Source: Verrucomicrobiaceae bacterium | GTDB lineage: Bacteria; Verrucomicrobiota; Verrucomicrobiia; Verrucomicrobiales; Verrucomicrobiaceae | Direction: 5' to 3' | DNA length: 64,000 nucleotides | Assembly: GCA_947507875.1 (NCBI GenBank) | Contig: CANNQP010000011.1 | Coordinates: forward strand, 40,295-104,294 | Part shown: piece by piece, positions 62,432 through 64,000 of the stretch | Position numbering within the stretch: the first letter of the stretch is position 1 | How the letters are laid out: every line of letters starts with the position of its first letter | Position numbers and translations under genes: made by a program | Notes under the pieces: model-generated | The model's input: the letters and a program-made list of their open reading frames with translations, nothing else | Database searches by the model: none | What the model was told of the DNA's origin: nothing

Positions 62432-63154
62432 ATGGCCAACGGGCAGCGATCTCCGATCCATCCATGCCTCAGGTGTGGGTGGATGGTCGTTCTTCTCGGG
62501 CTGCTCAGCCCCGCACCAGCGCGTGAAGTCCAATCCCACGGTTTGCTGTTCGAAAAGTGGCTTCGCGATACCTTTTTTGGAGGTTACCAACCCGAGGGCT
62601 ACACGCAAAAATGGGATGTCCCCGCCTCTGCCAATCCCAATCACGGCTGCATCCCCGTGAACCCAAAGGCCACCCAGTACGGCACCTCCATCGGCCTAGG
62701 GGATGCGATTCGGCAGCACCAAATCAATGAGCCTTTTTTGCTCATCGTTGGTTTTTGGCAGCAGCCGACTCCTGAGCAAAAATGCTGGGTCAATGTGCAG
62801 GCCGTGCGCATCGAGCCCTCCTCTTGGAGACAGCTTTGGGGAAAAGTTAGTTTAGCGGATTTGATCAAGCTCGATGCCATCATCAAAGACCACTCACTGA
62901 CTCTGGAAGAAGCTCGCGAACAAGCCAAGCGACTCAAAGCCCAAGAACCCTACGCCAGTGCCCTCATCAGTTTGAATCCCAAGATCGATCGCAGTCAGCG
63001 CCGACTTCAGTGCAGCCTTTCGTTTGATCGTTTCTTCGCTCACTTGGCGAAAAATGCGGACCGCTCGATTCAGTCACAGCCCACGCTTTTCTCCGTTCCT
63101 GTGCCTGCGAAGTTTAGCTCCACTCCACGAGTGATCGAGCCTGTAGGCCAATAG
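62432..63154 (+). CDS. Secreted protein resembling a PD-(D/E)XK restriction endonuclease
   Basis: A 240-residue protein with a hydrophobic N-terminal stretch ending in PAPA-REV, like a signal peptide (CLRCGWMVVLLGLLSPAPA). The body reads SHGLLFEKWLRDTFFGGY, YTQKWDVPASANPNHG, IPVNPKATQYGTSIGLGDAI and EPFLLIVGFWQQ. That order of a Trp-Asp, a later x-x-Lys, and a beta strand with GFW is like the core of some type II restriction endonucleases, but no exact PD...(D/E)XK triad can be read with certainty, and a secreted version is unusual. It starts 6 bases after the lactonase gene. Function unknown. Confidence 0.55.
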   Translation: MANGQRSPIHPCLRCGWMVVLLGLLSPAPAREVQSHGLLFEKWLRDTFFGGYQPEGYTQKWDVPASANPNHGCIPVNPKATQYGTSIGLGDAIRQHQINEPFLLIVGFWQQPTPEQKCWVNVQAVRIEPSSWRQLWGKVSLADLIKLDAIIKDHSLTLEEAREQAKRLKAQEPYASALISLNPKIDRSQRRLQCSLSFDRFFAHLAKNADRSIQSQPTLFSVPVPAKFSSTPRVIEPVGQ

Positions 63155-63174
63155 CACCCCTGGAAAACCAAACA

Positions 63175-64000
63175 TCACCCCTGCATGACCACCGCCTGAT
63201 CCACCATTGAGCGGCCCGCCTCTAACTCGTCATTGATCACCGCCGTGGCGCCCAGGCGCTTCAGACGCTCCACATCCGAAGCAAATCGCGCTCGAGCAAG
63301 GATCGGAATATCAGGCCGTTGATGGTGCACGATGGAGATCGCTTCTGCGATGATCGGAGCATCTGGGAAGGTAAAAGCAACCAATCTGGCCTTGCTGAGC
63401 CGAGACAATTCCCAGGTTTCCTCATGGGCAGCATCAGCAAACAGAACAGGCTGTCCCTGACGCTTGAGATCACGTGCCGTTTCCGCATTCAAGTCGATGA
63501 CCAGCGTCGTGATGCCCTGACTTTGCAGAGATTTATTCAGCCGCTCCCCCACAGGACCATAACCAATGATGATGGCATGATCTTCCAGCCCTTTGATGCG
63601 CTGGCGCAACGTATCCGAATCCGGCAAACGAGGCTTTTTGCGCCCCCAACCTTTCTTTTCCAACCAAGTGCCTAGCGGATCACCCGCACGCATGACCGCT
63701 GGCAAGAGGCCCATGCCCAGAGCGGCACTGCCAATCAAAATCTGCTGAGTCTCTGCGCTCCAAAAGCCAGCAGGGCCTGCCTTTTGCAAAAGCACCAGGG
63801 AAAACTCACCCGCACTGCTCAGGCCCAAACCCGCCATGAGGGCTTGCTTGTGCGTCAATCGAAGCCGGAGAGCGATGCCAAGAATCAAGCCGCCCTTCGC
63901 CAGCATCACTGCCAAGGTCAGAGCCAAGATGATGAAGCCGTTTTCCATGGCAACACGCACGTCCACCATGAGGCCCACTGACACGAAGAAGAGCGTCAAA
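63175..64000 (-). CDS. CPA2/Kef-type cation:proton antiporter with TrkA-N domain, 3' part
   Basis: The gene continues beyond the right edge; about 274 C-terminal residues are visible. First come membrane helices of a CPA2 exchanger (GLSSAGEFSLVLLQKAG is typical of the family), then a Rossmann TrkA-N domain with GYGPVGERLNKSLQSQG and the acid in VIDLNAETARDL. This matches KefB/KefC- or YbaL-type potassium/proton antiporters gated by nucleotide. Full length is expected near 600-650 residues. It converges with the nuclease-like gene, leaving 20 bases. Confidence 0.92.
   Translation of the reverse strand, partial: LTLFFVSVGLMVDVRVAMENGFIILALTLAVMLAKGGLILGIALRLRLTHKQALMAGLGLSSAGEFSLVLLQKAGPAGFWSAETQQILIGSAALGMGLLPAVMRAGDPLGTWLEKKGWGRKKPRLPDSDTLRQRIKGLEDHAIIIGYGPVGERLNKSLQSQGITTLVIDLNAETARDLKRQGQPVLFADAAHEETWELSRLSKARLVAFTFPDAPIIAEAISIVHHQRPDIPILARARFASDVERLKRLGATAVINDELEAGRSMVDQAVVMQG

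Overview
The window reads as chromosomal DNA of a GC-rich, free-living member of the Verrucomicrobiota, most likely the Verrucomicrobiae (Prosthecobacter/Verrucomicrobium-like; the rank below phylum is inference). The strongest evidence is a five-gene locus at 28.1-35.2 kb that matches, in gene order and architecture, the Akkermansia muciniphila Amuc_1098-Amuc_1102 pilus locus, including a clear homologue of the membrane protein Amuc_1100. Supporting evidence is a DUF1549/DUF1553 cytochrome-like protein paired with a DUF1501 protein (a planctomycete/verrucomicrobial hallmark), a XylR-type LacI/AraC regulator, sulfatase, PL14-like lyase and GHL10 genes, and frequent start codons without a Shine-Dalgarno sequence. 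I saw no rRNA, tRNA, CRISPR array, insertion sequence or prophage.

Layout. 0-3.4 kb (+): a YqjD/YqjE-type membrane gene set running without a gap into two PilT-family ATPase genes, closed by a strong terminator. 3.5-10.4 kb (-): a secreted unknown protein, a XylR-like regulator, a Trm112-like protein, proA, a lysine 2,3-aminomutase-like gene, a small unknown gene and ribokinase. 10.5-12.2 kb (+): a secreted PQQ-type beta-propeller and a DUF3820 protein. 12.2-19.7 kb (-): a 2099-residue TPR protein preceded by an overlapping membrane/helix-hairpin-helix gene. 20-21.9 kb (+): a PfkB kinase and menB. 22-28 kb (-): a cyclic-nucleotide-binding protein, a LolD-like ATPase, a PaaK-like ligase, rnd, rho and coaE; the last three overlap. 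28.1-36.2 kb (-): the pilus alignment locus, then a UDP-xylose synthase-like gene.

36.6-39.6 kb (+): a PL14-like lyase, an M23 peptidase and tsaD. 39.6-48.7 kb, mostly (-): a response regulator with a degenerate sigma-54 AAA+ domain, a sulfatase, sufE, an AsmA-like protein, a polytopic membrane protein, a methyltransferase (+), a PotA-like ATPase and a histidine kinase. 49-53.1 kb (+): ilvB, an orphan DNA methyltransferase and ilvN in one coupled unit, then an ovothiol-type methyltransferase. 53.2-54.7 kb (-): a GHL10 glycosidase. 55.1-55.9 kb (+): nadC. 56-59.5 kb (-): the DUF1501/DUF1549 pair. 59.7-63.2 kb (+): GtrA-like, class V aminotransferase, SMP-30 lactonase, and a secreted protein resembling a restriction endonuclease. 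The right edge cuts a CPA2/Kef-type antiporter.

How the genes fit together: the two retraction-type ATPases at the left and the PilM-N/O/P/Q-like set in the middle look like parts of one type IV pilus machine whose PilB, PilC and pilin genes lie outside the window. Several genes point to polysaccharide processing. The most unusual points are the fused PilM-PilN protein in the Amuc-like locus, the methyltransferase wedged between ilvB and ilvN, the NtrC-like regulator that has lost its GAFTGA loop, the giant TPR protein with its coupled partner, and the secreted nuclease-like protein.
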